Positions 13,515 to 21,637 of a DNA stretch of 24,491 nucleotides are shown here, in pieces. The notes below the pieces were generated by a model, which worked only from the letters and a program-made list of their open reading frames with translations, was not told where the DNA came from and searched no databases. Every line of letters begins with the position of its first letter. Position 1 is the stretch's first letter. This stretch comes from JBGPIT01 sp041485125 (lineage in GTDB: Bacteria > Desulfobacterota > Binatia > UTPRO1). The stretch covers positions 1 through 24,491 of the forward strand of contig JBGPIT010000028.1 in assembly GCA_041485125.1 (NCBI GenBank), in the 5' to 3' direction. The position numbers and the translations under genes were made by a program.

Positions 13515-15890
13515 TCAGCCGAGATCGACGATCGTCGCGCCAGCGCCGCCCTGATTCGCCGGCGCCTCGTGAAAGCCCGTGCAGTAGGGCGATCCCGAGA
13601 GATAGTCGGCGACCGCCTTCTTGAGCGCGCCGGTGCCGATGCCGTGGACGATGCGGACGCTCGACGTCCCGCGCTGCTGCGCCTGATCGAGAAAGCCGTC
13701 GAGCTTCTCGAGCGCCTCACGGACGCGCATGCCGATCAAGTGCACCTCGGTCGTCGCGAGCGCCAGCGGCTCGCCCCTTTCCGCGTTCGTCGATCCCTGG
13801 ACGCCCCACTCTTGCGTTCGCCGCGCCGACCGCCGCGCGGTTGCCGCTGTCGCGGAATCGCTGACGATCCTGATTCGGTCGGCGGGGACTTGGAAGGTGA
13901 GCGTGCCGCGGCGGATGCGCGCCGAGCCGCCGGCGATCTCGACCAGCTCGCCGCGCACCTGGGAGTCGCGGATCTCGACGGTGTCACCGATGACCGGCGG
14001 CCGACCGCTGTCCTCGCGCTCCGTCGGATCGAGCGCCGTGGCGTGGCTCTCGATCACCTCGCGCTTGTCGCGGACGAAGTCAGCGAGGGCGCGGGCGGCG
14101 TCGGGCGGCCGGCGCCGGATCACGTCGAGGAGCTCGCGGCCCTCGGCCTTGAGCGTGCGGACGAACTCGCGCGCCTCCTCGAGCTCGCCCTGCCACTTGG
14201 AGCGGCGCCGATCGCGCAGCTCGGCGACGAGGGCGGCGTGCTCGCGCTCGACCTCGGCGAGGGCGCGGCGCTCCTCCTCGACGGCGGTACGCTCGTCGTC
14301 GAGCCGGCGCCGACTCGCCTCGAGGCGCTCGATCGCGCTCGCGAGCTCGCGGGTCGACGCGGCTTGGCGCTGCTCGGCGACGTCGATGAGGTCGGACGGC
14401 AGCGCCAGGCGGCGCGCCATGCGGAGGCCGAGGCTCGCGCCCACCGAGCCGTAGAGCAAGCGGAAGCGCGGCTCGAAGGTGTGCGCGTCGACGTCGACCG
14501 AGGCGATCTCGATGCGCGGCTCGTTGAGCGCGTAGAGCTTTACCGGCGCGTAGTGCGTCGCGACCGCGACCAGCGCGCCGGCGCCGAGAAGCCGATCGAG
14601 GAGCGCGACCGCGAGCGAGGCGCCCTCCTCCGGGTCGGTGCCGGTGCCGGGCTCGTCGAGCAGGACCAGGACCGGCGGCGCCAGGTCGGCGACGATCTCG
14701 ACCAGGTTCACGATGTGCGCGGAGAACGTCGAGAGATTGCGCTCGATGCTCTGGTCGTCGGCGAGGTCGGTATGGAGCGCGCGCACGAAGGGGAGCGAGC
14801 TGCCCTCGGCGGCGGGGATCAGGATGCCCGATTGCGCCATCAGGACGAGGAGGCCGAGCGTCTTCAGCGCGACGCTCTTGCCGCCGGTGTTCGGTCCGCT
14901 GATCACGAGTGCGCGCTTGCCGTCGCCGATCCGGATGTCGACCGGCGTCACCACGTCGCGCGTCGCGAGCAGCTCCGGGTGTCGCGCCTGCCGGAGCTCG
15001 AAGCGGTCGGCAAGGGCGGGGCGCATGCAATGGAAGCGCCGCGCGAAGGCCGCGACCGCCGCCAGGCGGTCGATCTCCGCGAGTGCCGCGAGCGCGACCA
15101 CCAGCTCGTCGCGGGCGCTCCCGACCTGCGTCGTGAGGAGCGTGAGGAGGCGCAGCTCCTCGAGCTCCTCTTCCTTGGCGAGCAGCAGCAGGCGGTTGTT
15201 GAGCTCGATGGCGAAGAGCGGTTCGATGAAGAGCGTCTCGCCCGACGCCGATCGATCCTGCACCACGCCGGCGACCCGGCTCGCCGCCCCGGCCTTGAGG
15301 GGCACGACGAAGCGGTTGTTGCGGACGGTCACGTAGCGGTCGGCGAACGCGTCGGCCGCGCTCGCGTTCACGATCTTGGCGAGACGCTCCTCGATCTCCT
15401 GGCGCAGATCGCGGAGCGCGGCTCGCAGCTCGGCGAGGCGCGGGCTCGCGCCGTCGCGCAGCAGGCCGTCGTCGTCGAGCATGCGCGAGAGCGCGGCCTC
15501 GAGCTCCGGGAACGCGTGCAGCCGCGCCGGCAGATCGGCGAGGTCCGGCCACTCGGTCCTGCGCGCCTGGAAGAAGCGATGAAGGCTCTGCACCTGGCGC
15601 AGCACCGTCCGCACCTCGAGGAGCTGCTTGCCGGTGAGGACGGCGCCCTCGTGCGCGGCGAGCGCCAGCGCTTCGCGGATGTCGGCAAACGGCGCGAGCG
15701 GCAAGGTCGCGTCCATCTCCAGCAGGCGGAAGAACGCCCATTGCCGGTCGAGCACGCGCGCGGCCGACGCAAGGTCGCGCGCCGGACGGAGCGCCCGACA
15801 CGCCTCCGCACCGAGCGCCGACACGGTGCGCGCGGCGAGCGCATCGAGCAGCTTCGGAAAGCCGAGAGCGTCGAGATCGCGCGCGCGCAT
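13515..15890 (-). CDS. mutS2: Endonuclease MutS2 with C-terminal Smr domain
   Basis: This 791-residue protein matches bacterial MutS2 in length and order. The core and clamp region is followed by the ATPase: Walker A GPNTGGKS (332-339), then STFSAHI (387-393) and Walker B LVLLDEPGTGTDP (408-420). A long Glu/Arg-rich coiled coil covers about 505-625, then a KOW-like beta segment (632-676) and the Smr domain (about 710-791) with HGIGTG (749-754). The Smr start reads VHLIGM rather than LDLHG or LDLRG, so nuclease activity of this domain is less certain. MutS2 lacks the mismatch-recognition domain; it limits homologous recombination or acts on collided ribosomes, depending on species. ATG 15890 is preceded directly by AGAGG, with almost no spacing. 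It is divergent from the SDR gene across 65 bp. Confidence 0.96.
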   Translation of the reverse strand: MRARDLDALGFPKLLDALAARTVSALGAEACRALRPARDLASAARVLDRQWAFFRLLEMDATLPLAPFADIREALALAAHEGAVLTGKQLLEVRTVLRQVQSLHRFFQARRTEWPDLADLPARLHAFPELEAALSRMLDDDGLLRDGASPRLAELRAALRDLRQEIEERLAKIVNASAADAFADRYVTVRNNRFVVPLKAGAASRVAGVVQDRSASGETLFIEPLFAIELNNRLLLLAKEEELEELRLLTLLTTQVGSARDELVVALAALAEIDRLAAVAAFARRFHCMRPALADRFELRQARHPELLATRDVVTPVDIRIGDGKRALVISGPNTGGKSVALKTLGLLVLMAQSGILIPAAEGSSLPFVRALHTDLADDQSIERNLSTFSAHIVNLVEIVADLAPPVLVLLDEPGTGTDPEEGASLAVALLDRLLGAGALVAVATHYAPVKLYALNEPRIEIASVDVDAHTFEPRFRLLYGSVGASLGLRMARRLALPSDLIDVAEQRQAASTRELASAIERLEASRRRLDDERTAVEEERRALAEVEREHAALVAELRDRRRSKWQGELEEAREFVRTLKAEGRELLDVIRRRPPDAARALADFVRDKREVIESHATALDPTEREDSGRPPVIGDTVEIRDSQVRGELVEIAGGSARIRRGTLTFQVPADRIRIVSDSATAATARRSARRTQEWGVQGSTNAERGEPLALATTEVHLIGMRVREALEKLDGFLDQAQQRGTSSVRIVHGIGTGALKKAVADYLSGSPYCTGFHEAPANQGGAGATIVDLG

Positions 15891-15955
15891 CCTCTACGAC
15901 CTAGTGCGATGCGGCGGCCGTGGCAAATCGCGAGCGGCCGGGCGACAATGAACCC

Positions 15956-16723
15956 ATGGAGATCACCGGCGCGGTCGCTCTCGTCACCGGCGCGTCGAGC
16001 GGGATCGGCGCGGCGCTGAGCCGCGATCTCGTCGCGGCGGGTGCCTCGGTCGCGCTGGTCGCACGCAGCGAGCGCGGTCTCGCCGAGGTCGGTGCGACGC
16101 TCGCGCCCGGACGGAGCGCGGCGTTTCGGTGCGACGTCCGCGACCCGGCCGCCGTCGCGGCGACCGCCCTGGCGGTGCATCGCGACCTCGGCCCCATCGA
16201 TCTGCTCGTCAACAATGCCGGCATTGGCCGCTACCGCTCGTTCCTCGACACCGCCCCCGAAGAGGCGGCGGAGATTCTCGACACCAACCTGCACGGCGCG
16301 CTCCACTTCACGCGCGCGGTGCTCCCCGAGATGCTGCGCCGGCGGCGCGGCCACATCGTCAACGTCGCCTCGATCGCCGCCCGCATCGGCTCGCGCAACC
16401 ACGCCATCTACTGCGCGTCGAAGTTCGCCCTCGCCGGCTTCACGGAAAGCCTCGCGTACGAGCTCGAGGGCACCGGCGTCGGCATCACGTTGGTGAATCC
16501 GGGCGTGATCGATACGGCGTTTTTCGCGCACGAGTCCTTCGCGGCGTTTCCCACCCGCGCCCGCGCCCGCGCGATTCCCGCGTCGGCGGTCGCGGTGGCG
16601 ATCGTTCGCGCGGTCCGTCGCGGCGACGCCGAGGTGACGATTCCGCGCACCTACGCGATCGGCACGATGTTGAAGACGGTCGCGCCGGCACTCTTTCGCC
16701 GCTTGATGCATCGCTACGCGTGA
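15956..16723 (+). CDS. Short-chain dehydrogenase/reductase
   Basis: This 255-residue classical SDR has NAD(P)-binding TGASSGIG (11-18), NNAG (86-89), N111, S139, Y152 and K156, which complete the Asn-Ser-Tyr-Lys catalytic tetrad. An in-frame ATG at 15920 would add 12 residues of unlikely sequence; start 15956 puts the usual short lead before the first beta strand. No clear ribosome site supports either start. AR following the second strand (VALVARS) suggests NADP(H) preference, a family-based inference. The C-terminal part (DTAFF, then FPTRARARAIPASAVA) resembles SDRs acting on lipids or hydrophobic alcohols. It lies 43 bp upstream of an acyltransferase on the same strand, so the two may be co-transcribed. 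The substrate is unknown. Confidence 0.93.
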   Translation: MEITGAVALVTGASSGIGAALSRDLVAAGASVALVARSERGLAEVGATLAPGRSAAFRCDVRDPAAVAATALAVHRDLGPIDLLVNNAGIGRYRSFLDTAPEEAAEILDTNLHGALHFTRAVLPEMLRRRRGHIVNVASIAARIGSRNHAIYCASKFALAGFTESLAYELEGTGVGITLVNPGVIDTAFFAHESFAAFPTRARARAIPASAVAVAIVRAVRRGDAEVTIPRTYAIGTMLKTVAPALFRRLMHRYA

Positions 16724-16766
16724 ACGCAACCTTGTCTGAGCGACATCCCGTTGGTACGGATGCGCG

Positions 16767-17720
16767 ATGACCGCTCCCCTCGGACGATCGCGGCCAGGCA
16801 ACGTCGATCGCGGTCCCGACTCGCCGGCGCCTCCGCGCTCCCGCCTACGGCGAGGCGACGTGGTTCCGCGCGTCGACCCGAGCATCGCTCCGTCCGTCGA
16901 TGCGGCCCCGCACGACACGCCGGCCGCGCCGCCCCGCCGCCGACGAAAGGCGTCGCCCCAGACAACCGACGAGTTCGGCCTCGATCTCGCGTTCCGCGAG
17001 CGCGCCAAGCCGATCTTCCGGCTGCTCTACGACCGCTACTGGCGGGTGCAGACGCGGGGCGCGCGCAACGTGCCGCGCTCCGGCCCGGTGATCCTGATCT
17101 CGAACCACTCGGGCGCCCTGCCGTTCGACGCCACGATGATCGCGTGCGCGCTCGACGACGCCGGCCACCCGCGGCCGACGCGCTTCCTTTATGACCGCTT
17201 CGTCGACCATCTGCCGTGGGTGCCGCAGTTCTACCGCCGGGCCGGCGCGGTGGTCGCAAGCCACGAGAACGCCTCGCGCCTGCTCGCCGCCGGCGAGCTG
17301 ATCGGGCTCTTCCCCGAGGGCGTGAACGGCCTCGCGAAGCTCTACTCGGAGCGCTACGTGCTCCAGCCCTTCAGCAGTGGCTTCGTCCGCCTGGCGCTCC
17401 GTCACCAGGCGCCGATCGTGCCGGTCGCGGTCGTCGGCGCGGAGGAGATCTATCCCTTGGTCGCGCGCGCGCAGTCGATCGGTAAGCTACTCGGTGTGCC
17501 GTATCTGCCGATCACGCCGTTCTTCCCGCTCCTCGGGCCGCTCGGGATGATCCCGCTGCCGACCAAGTGGATGATCCGCTTCGGCAAGCCGATCACCCTC
17601 GAGCTGCCGGCGCGAGGACGAGCCGACGGTCTCGCGATCCGCGCGCTCGCCGATCGCGTACGCGGCCGCGTGCAGCGCATGGTGCGCGCGCTCTTGCGCG
17701 AGCGACACAGCGTCTTTTAA
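16767..17720 (+). CDS. LPLAT-superfamily acyltransferase (MGAT/DGAT-like motif)
   Basis: This 317-residue protein has an acyltransferase domain from about residue 72. Motif I is NHSGALPFD (113-121), with six residues between His and Asp rather than the four of PlsC; this variant is known in the MGAT-like branch of the LPLAT superfamily. Motif III is LFPEGVNG (181-188), and a PIVPVAVVGAEEIYPL strand follows. It likely transfers an acyl chain from acyl-CoA or acyl-ACP to a lipid acceptor at the membrane face. Residues 1-68 are Pro/Arg/Asp-rich and probably disordered; this may be a real tail, or translation may start farther downstream, since no strong ribosome site precedes ATG 16767. It follows the SDR gene by 43 bp. 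Confidence 0.85.
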   Translation: MTAPLGRSRPGNVDRGPDSPAPPRSRLRRGDVVPRVDPSIAPSVDAAPHDTPAAPPRRRRKASPQTTDEFGLDLAFRERAKPIFRLLYDRYWRVQTRGARNVPRSGPVILISNHSGALPFDATMIACALDDAGHPRPTRFLYDRFVDHLPWVPQFYRRAGAVVASHENASRLLAAGELIGLFPEGVNGLAKLYSERYVLQPFSSGFVRLALRHQAPIVPVAVVGAEEIYPLVARAQSIGKLLGVPYLPITPFFPLLGPLGMIPLPTKWMIRFGKPITLELPARGRADGLAIRALADRVRGRVQRMVRALLRERHSVF

Positions 17721-17864
17721 GGCGTCGCGGCCGAGCCCCGCGTTTCCGCGTGCCGGCAATCCGGCAGAGGTGACACGCGATGCTTGCGCCGCTGACACAA
17801 CGCTGCGCGCTCACGACACGCGTGATCGCCCCGATTCACCGATCATGCCCACCAGCGCTGGCGT

Positions 17865-18839
17865 TTGGTACAGCCGCGCGGCGGCACGACCGTTGCTGCC
17901 GCGACCATCGTGCTCGAACGGAGACGCGGCGTCATCTGGCTTCAGCTGATCGCGGTCGTACTGGCCGCGGCGGGGTTGCTGGCGCTCGAAGCGCTGAGCG
18001 GCCCGGCGCAGATGACCTTCGTCCTGGTTGCGCTCGTCACCGCCGGCAGCCTCGGCGTGATCTCGCTCCGCGGCCTCGAGCGCGAGGAAAGCGCGCGCGC
18101 CGACGCCCGCAACCTCAAATCGGAGCTCTTGCGGAACGTCTCGCACGAGCTGCGCACGCCGCTGAACGCGATCCTCGGCTACGCCGAGATCCTCGACACC
18201 ATGCCCGAGCTCACCGGCGACGAGCGCGAGCAGATGGTGACGCGCATCCTCTCGAATGCGATCACGTTGACCTGCGCCGTCAACAACCTGCTCGCCTACT
18301 CCGCGGTGGTGGCCGGTGACGCCGCGCTACGCCCCGCGCCGGTCCAGCTGAGCGAGCTCTTCGAGGAGCTCGAGCCCTGGGTCGGCCGCCTGATCGACGA
18401 GAAGCCGATCGCCTTCGCCTGGGCCTGCGATCCGACCTTGCCGCTGCTGCAGACCGACCGCTCGAAGCTCCGCCAGATGATTCTCAACGTCCTGGCGAAC
18501 GCCGCCAAATTCACGCTCGCGGGCGAGATCCGCCTGTCGGCGCGCCGGTCGGCGGGCAGGGACGGCATCGAGATCGCGGTCGCCGACACCGGCGTCGGCA
18601 TGAGCGACACCGAGCAGGAGCGGATCTTCGAGGATTTCCGCCAGGTCTCGGGCGCGGCCAACCGGCCCTTCAGCGGCATGGGCCTCGGCCTCACCTTGGC
18701 GCAACGCTTCTGCGAGCTCCTGGGCGGCTCGATCGCCGTCGAGAGCGCGCCCGCCAAGGGCACGCGGGTGGCGCTGCTTTTGCCCTTCGCGGTCCCGCCC
18801 GCGGCGGCGCTCGTCACCGGCGCCGGGGTACGGACCTGA
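17865..18839 (+). CDS. Membrane sensor histidine kinase (orphan)
   Basis: The frame has no ATG. The likely start is TTG 17865 (324 residues) or GTG 17910. Two hydrophobic segments (about 24-44, IWLQLIAVVLAAAGLL..., and 50-68, TFVLVALVTAGSLGVIS) are separated by only a few residues, so there is almost no periplasmic sensor. The HisKA domain has the phospho-acceptor H94 in NVSHELRTPLNAILGYAEIL. The HATPase domain has the N box NVLANAAKF (208-216), G1 DTGVG (241-245), F box IFEDFRQ (254-260) and G2 GMGLGL (271-276), all intact. No response regulator gene is in the window, so the partner is unknown. The 144-bp gap upstream (17721-17864) shows no clear promoter. Confidence 0.88.
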   Translation: MVQPRGGTTVAAATIVLERRRGVIWLQLIAVVLAAAGLLALEALSGPAQMTFVLVALVTAGSLGVISLRGLEREESARADARNLKSELLRNVSHELRTPLNAILGYAEILDTMPELTGDEREQMVTRILSNAITLTCAVNNLLAYSAVVAGDAALRPAPVQLSELFEELEPWVGRLIDEKPIAFAWACDPTLPLLQTDRSKLRQMILNVLANAAKFTLAGEIRLSARRSAGRDGIEIAVADTGVGMSDTEQERIFEDFRQVSGAANRPFSGMGLGLTLAQRFCELLGGSIAVESAPAKGTRVALLLPFAVPPAAALVTGAGVRT

Positions 18840-18867
18840 CGGAGCGCTACGGATTTGCCATGGCGAA

Positions 18868-18962
18868 TGAACGATTCACGGTCGTCACCCTGCTGCCTTC
18901 CGCGAGGTTACCGCTTGCGCGGCCCGCGGCGGAGTCGGGCATGCACCTTGCTGAACGATTCA
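18868..18962 (+). repeat. Pair of 11-bp direct repeats upstream of the small ORF
   Basis: TGAACGATTCA occurs at 18868-18878 and again at 18952-18962. The copies are 84 bp apart, which is eight turns of B-DNA, so both would face the same side of the helix. Two exact copies in a 162-bp gap suggest protein-binding sites for looping, but no regulator is identified. Confidence 0.45.
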
Positions 18963-18981
18963 GTATCGTTCGTGTCGAACG
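18953..18981 (+). promoter_or_regulatory. Overlapping inverted repeats before the 51-residue ORF
   Basis: GAACGAT (18953-18959) can pair with ATCGTTC (18965-18971) across 5 nt. The same right arm, as CGTTCG (18967-18972), can instead pair with CGAACG (18976-18981) across 3 nt. The two stems are mutually exclusive. They end 10 nt before the GGAGGT ribosome site at 18992-18997. This could be a switching leader RNA or overlapping protein operators. Confidence 0.45.
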
Positions 18982-19001
18982 TTGGAAGGTCGGAGGTCGA
19001 A

Positions 19002-19157
19002 ATGGAAACGCAAGCTCAGCTCACATTGCTCGATCTGATCGAGGTCGTCGCCGAGGTGACCGATTCCGAGGCGGAGCTCGTCAGCGTGGTTGCGCATCTC
19101 GTGAATAGCGGCCGCGTTCGCCTTACCGGCAACTTCCGCGGCGCCCGCATCGAGTAA
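19002..19157 (+). CDS. Conserved small hypothetical protein, 51 residues
   Basis: ATG 19002 is preceded by GGAGGT (18992-18997) at 4 nt spacing, which makes translation likely. The acidic protein begins METQAQLTLLDLIEVVAEV and continues TDSEAELVSVVAHLVNSGRV, ending RLTGNFRGARIE. It is one compact helical region followed by a short Arg/Gly tail. From memory, small proteins with an LTLLDLVxAVxEVTxxxxE...VxxLVNSGRVRLxGNFxGA pattern occur in Deltaproteobacteria-like genomes, so this is probably a conserved family of unknown function, not a chance ORF. There is no signal peptide, membrane segment or cysteine. A regulatory or adaptor role is possible but unsupported. The structured leader suggests its expression is controlled. 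Confidence 0.7.
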   Translation: METQAQLTLLDLIEVVAEVTDSEAELVSVVAHLVNSGRVRLTGNFRGARIE

Positions 19158-19182
19158 GACAAGCTGCCCCCGCCGCCCGCAA

Positions 19183-19233
19183 CGGCGTTCGCGGCGCGCG
19201 CCCTCGCATCGGCCCGCGCGTACGCGAACGCCG
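19183..19233. terminator. Large imperfect hairpin between convergent genes
   Basis: CGGCGTTCGCG (19183-19193) pairs with CGCGAACGCCG (19223-19233). The inner CGCGCG blocks (19195-19200 and 19215-19220) can extend the stem past a small bulge, leaving a 14-nt loop. It sits between the small ORF and the convergent acyl-CoA synthetase gene and has no T tract. Bidirectional termination is the simplest explanation. Confidence 0.45.
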
Positions 19234-19238
19234 CTGCA

Positions 19239-19252
19239 CTTCGCATGCGAAG
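19239..19252. repeat. Perfect 14-bp palindrome
   Basis: CTTCGCATGCGAAG reads the same on both strands, with no loop. It lies just 3' of the acyl-CoA synthetase stop codon, six bases past the large hairpin. It could be a protein-binding site or part of the termination region. Confidence 0.4.
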
Positions 19253-19282
19253 CCGGCGGCTGCGACTCGGGCGCTCCCGCCG

Positions 19283-20926
19283 TCAGGCGGAGCGGCCGAG
19301 GCCGAGCTCCTCGGCCATCATCTCGCGCATTTTGAACTTCTGGACTTTCCCCGTCACCGTCAGCGGATACTCGTCGACGAAGCGGACGTAGCGCGGCACC
19401 TTGTAGCGCGCGACGCGCTCGCGGCAGAAGTCGCGGATCTCCTCCGCGGTCGCGGTGACGCCCTCCTGCAGCCGCACCCACGCCGCGATTTCCTCGCCGA
19501 GGCGCGGATCGGGTACGCCGAAGACCTGCACGTCGCGCACCTTCGGATGCGTGTAGAGCAGCTCCTCGAGCTCGCGCGGGTAGACGTTCTCGCCGCCGCG
19601 GATCACCATGTCCTTGATCCGGCCGGTGATCCGGCAGTAGCCGTGGTCGTCCATGGTCGCGAGGTCGCCGGTGTGGAGCCAGCCGTCGCGGTCGATCGCG
19701 GCCGCCGTCGCCTCCGGCATCTTGTAGTAGCCGCGCATGACCAGGTAGCCGCGGCAGCAGAGCTCGCCTTGCTTGCCGCGCGGCACCTCGGCGCCGCTGC
19801 TCGGGTCGAGGATCCGCACCTGCACCTCGGGGAGCGCGCGGCCGACCGTCGACACGCGCAGCTCGAGCGGGTCTTCCGTACGCGTCTGCGTGATGAGCGG
19901 TGACGCTTCGGTCTGTCCGTAGGCGATCGTCATTTCGCGGAGGTGCATGCGCTGGACGACTTGGCGCATCACCTCGACCGGGCAGGGCGCGCCTCCCATG
20001 ATGCCGGTCCGCAGCGACGAGAGGTCGAGCTCCTCGAAGCCCGGGTGCGCGAGCTCCGCGATGAACATCGTCGGCACGCCGTAGAGCGCGGTGCAGCGCT
20101 CGGCCGCGATCGCCGCCAGCGTCTTTCCGGGGTCGAAGGTGTCGGCGGGGACGACCATCGTGCCGCCGCGGCCGATCACCATCAGCGTTCCGAGGACGCA
20201 GCCGAAGCAATGGTAGAACGGCACCGGTACGCACAGCCGATCGTTGCGCGAGAAGCGGATGCACTCGCCGGCATAGTAGGCGTTGGTGACGAGGTTGACG
20301 TGGGTGAGCTCGGCGCCCTTCGGAAAGCCGGTCGTGCCCGAGGTGTACTGGATATTGACGGGATCCTCGGGGGCCACCGACTCCTGACGGCGGCGGAGCA
20401 GGTGATCGGTGATGCCGGCGCCGGCCGCGAGCACGTCCGACCACGTCAGCATTCCGGGCGACTCCAAGCCGTCGAAGAGCGCGACCCGCTTCAAGAGCGG
20501 AAAGCGCCGGCTGGCGAGGCGTCCGGGGCGGGCGTTGCGGATCTCGGGGCAGCACTCGGCGAGGACGTCGGGATAGACGGCGCCGCGGAAGCCGTCGATC
20601 AGGAAGAGCGTCGTCGCGTCGGACTGCTCGAGGACGTAAGCGAGCTCGCTCGCGCGGTAGGCCGGGTTCACGGTGACGAGCACCGCACCGATCTTCGCCG
20701 TCGCGAGCTGCAGCAGCACCCACTCCGGCCAGTTCGTCGCCCACACCGCGACGTGATCGCCCTGGTCGATGCCGAGCCCCATCAGACCCTTGGCGAGCTG
20801 ATTGGTGCGCTCGAGCGCCTCGCGATAGCGGAGGCGGACGCCACGGTCGGGGAAGACGAAGGCCTCGCGGTCGCCGGCGCCGCGCGCGACCCGATCGAAG
20901 AGGTCCCCGATCGTGATGCGCTCCAT
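19283..20926 (-). CDS. Fatty acyl-CoA synthetase (AMP-forming)
   Basis: Start set at ATG 20926 (547 residues) because AGAGGT lies 5 nt upstream; ATG 20947 would add seven residues with no ribosome site. The enzyme adenylates a carboxylic acid with ATP and transfers the acyl group to CoA. Motifs: P-loop YTSGTTGFPKG (194-204), YGQTE (336-340), the TGD motif (419-421), GRIKDMVIRGGENVYPRELE (435-454) and the catalytic Lys of the C-terminal lid, K527 in TVTGKVQK. The sequence pattern is closest to the ACSF2 / FadD-like medium- to long-chain acyl-CoA synthetases. It is divergent from a PlsC-type acyltransferase that could use the acyl-CoA produced. The exact chain length is not deducible. Confidence 0.95.
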   Translation of the reverse strand: MERITIGDLFDRVARGAGDREAFVFPDRGVRLRYREALERTNQLAKGLMGLGIDQGDHVAVWATNWPEWVLLQLATAKIGAVLVTVNPAYRASELAYVLEQSDATTLFLIDGFRGAVYPDVLAECCPEIRNARPGRLASRRFPLLKRVALFDGLESPGMLTWSDVLAAGAGITDHLLRRRQESVAPEDPVNIQYTSGTTGFPKGAELTHVNLVTNAYYAGECIRFSRNDRLCVPVPFYHCFGCVLGTLMVIGRGGTMVVPADTFDPGKTLAAIAAERCTALYGVPTMFIAELAHPGFEELDLSSLRTGIMGGAPCPVEVMRQVVQRMHLREMTIAYGQTEASPLITQTRTEDPLELRVSTVGRALPEVQVRILDPSSGAEVPRGKQGELCCRGYLVMRGYYKMPEATAAAIDRDGWLHTGDLATMDDHGYCRITGRIKDMVIRGGENVYPRELEELLYTHPKVRDVQVFGVPDPRLGEEIAAWVRLQEGVTATAEEIRDFCRERVARYKVPRYVRFVDEYPLTVTGKVQKFKMREMMAEELGLGRSA

Positions 20927-20931
20927 GCGGC

Positions 20932-20937
20932 ACCTCT
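20932..20937 (-). promoter_or_regulatory. Shine-Dalgarno choosing start 20926 for acyl-CoA synthetase
   Basis: On the minus strand AGAGGT lies 5 nt ahead of ATG 20926, but downstream of the alternative ATG at 20947. It supports the shorter protein that begins MERITIGDLF. Confidence 0.6.
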
Positions 20938-20945
20938 TAGCATCC

Positions 20946-21587
20946 ATGGTACGAGACCGCCTATCGATGGCGGACGCTCTCTACCGCACGCTGCGCGCCG
21001 TGATCGCGCCCTGCGCCGACCTGTACTTCCGCCTGCGCGCGAGCGGCGAGACGCTGCCCGACGGACCCTTCCTGCTTGCCGCCAACCACTCGTCGCTGCT
21101 CGACTGGGTCTTCGTCGCGCGTTTCGTCGATCGCCCGATCCGCTTTGTCCTGACCCGCGAGTTCTACGACCAGCCGGCGCTGCAGTGGGCCTACCGGCGC
21201 CTCGGCGTGGTGCCGATCCGCGACGGCGCGATCGAGCTCTCGGCGGTGCGCCAGCTGCTGCAGACGCTCGCCCGCGGCGAGATCGTCGGCATCTTCCCGG
21301 AAGGACGCATCACCCGCGACGGTGCGCTCGGCCCGGCACGGCCCGGCATCATCGCGATCGCGGCGCGCGCCGGGGTGCCGATCGTCCCCGCCGGTGTCGC
21401 TGGCGCGTACGAGGCATTCCCGCGTGAGGCGCGACTGCCGCGGCCACATCCGGTGCGGATCCGTTTCGGGACGGCGCTGCCGATCCCGCGCGCGGCGGGT
21501 GTCGATCGGGATCTTCAGACCGAGCTCGCCGGCGAGCTGATGCGGAGGATCGCGTGCCTGCGCGGTGAGGCGGCCGAGACGGGTTGA
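20946..21587 (+). CDS. 1-acyl-sn-glycerol-3-phosphate acyltransferase (PlsC-like)
   Basis: This 213-residue protein has the canonical acyltransferase motif I NHSSLLD (47-53, His-X4-Asp), a second block PIRFVLTREFYDQPALQWAYR and motif III FPEGRITRDG (117-126), then GVPIVPAGVAGAYEAFP. It acylates lysophosphatidic acid or a related lysophospholipid at the cytoplasmic membrane. ATG 20946 is chosen; ATG 20967 (MADALYRTL) is an equally possible start, and neither has a clear ribosome site. Upstream in-frame starts at 20913 and 20916 would overlap the divergent acyl-CoA synthetase. The gap to that gene is only 19 bp, so the promoters of the two must overlap each other's coding DNA. Confidence 0.9.
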   Translation: MVRDRLSMADALYRTLRAVIAPCADLYFRLRASGETLPDGPFLLAANHSSLLDWVFVARFVDRPIRFVLTREFYDQPALQWAYRRLGVVPIRDGAIELSAVRQLLQTLARGEIVGIFPEGRITRDGALGPARPGIIAIAARAGVPIVPAGVAGAYEAFPREARLPRPHPVRIRFGTALPIPRAAGVDRDLQTELAGELMRRIACLRGEAAETG

Positions 21588-21637
21588 GTCCGGGCGGCGG
21601 AGCGTCGCGCACCGCCGGGCGTGTGATGCGGCGACGC

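Noticed and set aside
13569..16019. 816-residue plus-strand open frame opposite mutS2
   Set aside because: Same antisense effect; MutS2 with its Walker motifs and Smr domain lies on the minus strand, and this frame shows no motif.
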